This document shows, in pieces, positions 62,001 to 64,000 of a DNA stretch of 64,000 bases. Each line of letters starts with the position of its first letter. Positions within the stretch are counted from its first letter, which is position 1. The notes beneath the pieces are model-generated. The model made no database searches. It was given only the letters and a program-made list of their open reading frames with translations, and had not been told where the DNA came from. The stretch comes from Mya arenaria (Eukaryota > Mollusca > Bivalvia > Myida > Myidae), in the NCBI RefSeq assembly GCF_026914265.1, contig NC_069124.1, positions 6,474,213 through 6,538,212 of the forward strand. Reading direction: 5' to 3'. A program made the position numbers and the translations under genes.

Positions 62001-63116
62001 CATATAAAGACGATTTGAATTAAAACTTATTTCGATAAAGGCCGCTTTACATTATATCGGTGTATGTCGTCTTGTGGCGTTTTGTTTCTTGTTGAGTATC
62101 TGGTGGGCTTTGATCCGTCTGCTTTTGAATAAACTCTAAGAAAAAATGTTGACTGTTGGACTCGGTACTATTATTTATATTGTATTATTGATATTCGAAC
62201 AAGATATTATTTTTTATATATAATACTAGAACAAAGAAACGGATCAAGAAAAGCAGATGAAAGTGAAAGCAGAAGAAGCCATTCCAAGATTGAAATGGGT
62301 AAGATAATAGGGAGGTTGCGCAACACGACGATGTAAGTGTACATGTACGTGTAGCTACTGGTAAACGTTAAAGTTAAACGGTAAAAATTAAAACTTGTTT
62401 ACGAAATAAATATGTGAACTGTAACTTTTTGGCTCGGGGATACTTGCATAAATCACTTTCCATGTTTTTTCGTACATGTTTTTTAAACTTGTTTAATGTA
62501 AAAAAGCCTGGATGAACAGTGAGCAAAAAGAAGTTCACACATACACGTACCCGTACATATAATGTTTCGCAACCTTTCTATTCACGATTACTGTACAGAA
62601 TAACATTTGCAACTTATTTATTTTGATGATTCCAAAAACTATATCAGTCGTTTAACTGAGCAAATGGCAACAATTATACATCACAAATTGAAGTTTTAAT
62701 GCTTGAACAGTTGATTTGGTTAGATTTATTCATACAAAATAATTTTGCTTTTTTCCTACTATACATTAAGTTTCATAATTTTCATACTACCTTAAATTAT
62801 TTAAATGCTTATGCAGGATTTTGCAGAAGAAGTAATATCAATGTGTGAACGCTTGAAAATCCCAAAACCATCAAACGATGGTGTGCTCATCAGGTTTGCC
62901 AAACAAGCAACTGAGCTCTGCTGGTGGATGAACGTCCAGGATCCACCTGTCTACATGTGTCCCACAGATGATACAAGGAAGACTGACTTTGATCCAAACC
63001 TTTATCGAGCGTACACGAAGACTGGAAAACATCTGGACTTTTATGTCTGGCCTGCGCTCAAACTCCATGAGAATGGCGGAGTATTGTACAAGGGCGTGGC
63101 TCAGATGACAAACTAA
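59021..63116 (+). CDS. Gene J: complete Mieap C-terminal domain protein, class 2
   Basis: Exons: 59021-59278, 60330-60523, 60848-61040, 61173-61241, 62230-62298, 62817-63116 (stop); phases 0,2,0,0,0; 360 residues. Start is the ATG at 59021. The 86-codon first exon is a diverged class 2 helical domain (MDTHIEQLLEYILKGSEHEV). The linker exon has the same 194-base length as in gene I and ends in a charged helix (AIQKAEQEKNIIERR). The 193-base core has NNPDIADLSDTNRPT and LYDNEWTEAFEKL, the family consensus almost letter for letter. The two helical exons are shortened to 23 codons each. The terminal exon has ATELCWWMNVQDPP, FYVWPALKLHENGG and YKGVAQ. Intron 4 (61242-62229) shows nothing recognisable. 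AATAAA is at 63429-63434. Confidence 0.9.
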
Positions 63117-63705
63117 AACAAAACTAATTTAGAGTCATGAGTTTAAGTGGTTAAGGTTCCCCTCTTTAAACAGGTTTTTGGTTCTTTCACCATCAGGAGT
63201 TCTTTCTCGAAAAAGACACCTAGGGAACGGACTCGATATATATAACAAAGTTCAGCATATATCTGAAAGTTGCAATTATGACAAACAATTATATTTAAAC
63301 GGATATTGTATATGGAACGGTTTATTTACATACCATGACATATCTTCATATTGATAAACCAAAGTAAATATGATTTTGAAAACTTGAATGCATTCATGAC
63401 AAACGTTTTTATAAAATTGACGCACACAAATAAATACCATGCATCAGTTTTATGTGTTGTTAAAATATTATGTGTGGCATTTATTGTCATTGGTTTTGGT
63501 TAAGCGATTAGACAAAATAATAGAACGAAACGTTGATATGTCGAAATATTGACATGTCGGGATGCAAGATGACAGGAAATGGGCCAGCTGTCGGACATCT
63601 TAATAGCCTACAAGTAGACAGCTACACAGGTTAATATTTTTATATCTGGATTGGTAAACATTCAATCACGAACATATTAAGTTCAATTACTATTTAAATG
63701 GTAGA
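63117..63705. other. 3' region of gene J
   Basis: AT-rich, with the J 3' UTR. The stretch 63135-63205 resembles a worn SINE head (AAGTGGTTAAGG, then TTGGTTCTTTCACC), but the match is poor. No coding exon seen. Confidence 0.4.
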
Positions 63706-63905
63706 CAGGGCAATGTCGGACCGTATTTGGTACAAAAACGAATATGGTACAAATTTGTACCATATTCGGCCGAATATGGTACAACTGTCTAATTGTACCA
63801 TATACGTATCTGCAGTTTTGGGGTAAAATGCCTGACCAAATATGGTACAAACTTGTACCATATTCGGATGAAAAATGTACCACATTCGTTCCGAATATGG
63901 TACAC
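63706..63905. repeat. Palindromic GGTACAAATTTGTACC repeat cluster
   Basis: Within 200 bases the word GAATATGGTACA or its complement TGTACCATATTC occurs repeatedly in alternating orientation. It forms nested palindromes such as ATGGTACAAATTTGTACCAT at about 63745-63764, then GAATATGGTACA again after CGGC. Confidence 0.85.
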
Positions 63906-63998
63906 ACTCATCATCGTCATCGTCATCATCATCATCGTCATCATCATCATCATCATCATCATCATAACTACAATTTGCATCAACGTCATCAATACCAT
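63905..63998. repeat. (CAT)n microsatellite
   Basis: CAT/TCA/CGT trinucleotide repeats running to the right edge of the window. Confidence 0.95.
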
Positions 63999-64000
63999 CA

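Overview
This is nuclear DNA of an invertebrate animal, most likely a bivalve or other mollusc. The genes are split into short exons with good GT/AG borders, the introns are AT-rich, and the window is full of minisatellites, tRNA-derived SINE pieces and MITEs. The species cannot be named from the window alone.

The main content is a tandem cluster of paralogous genes. Each ends in the C-terminal domain of mitochondria-eating protein (Mieap/SPATA18, Pfam Mieap C-terminal family). The signature is a W-L-M-x(2-4)-PP core, then about 30 residues on a VWPAL-x-LH-x-(N/D)G motif, then a KGVAQ-like end. I spliced nine genes by hand, called A to J here; D is a lone first exon. Order: A (+, 3987-7098), B (-, 7304-10883), C (+, 13677-19421), D (+, 20467-20631), E (+, 24017-34415), F (+, 36305-39084), G (+, 41070-47241), H (+, 49138-53943), I (+, 54763-57621), J (+, 59021-63116). 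A and B converge; all others point right. The left edge (1422-1702) is the last exon of an unrelated METTL27-like methyltransferase gene.

The cluster follows a strict exon grammar. An N-terminal helical exon ends in phase 0. One to four linker or coiled-coil exons follow and end in phase 2. A core exon (or exon pair) with a (D/N)-x-E-W motif ends in phase 0. Two or more short helical exons follow, then the terminal Mieap exon. There are two N-terminal classes. Class 1 has a short first exon of about 47-62 codons (C, D, E, F, G). Class 2 has one of about 86-96 codons (H, I, J, and B, where it is split by an intron). C and E share an extra intron in the core; G has an extra intron in its terminal exon; H has a duplicated exon; B is littered with decayed exon copies.

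Between and inside the genes lie large tandem arrays: 52 bp units at 1-775 and 14085-16985, GTAC-rich DNA at 20905-22250, 27 bp units at 22330-22715 and 25400-28460, and 38 bp units at 43000-46150. There are also several microsatellites and a 3.16 kb DNA transposon in an intron of E. That transposon has long inverted repeats starting CACGGTGGAG, a 5 bp target duplication (Transib-like) and decayed C2H2 zinc-finger coding sequence. A pogo-like MITE (12536-12709), a GC-rich MITE (57869-58195) and two SINE copies complete the picture.

In vertebrates Mieap acts in mitochondrial quality control. That these diverged paralogues do the same is an inference. The expansion, the exon shuffling and the swapped N-termini are what stand out here.
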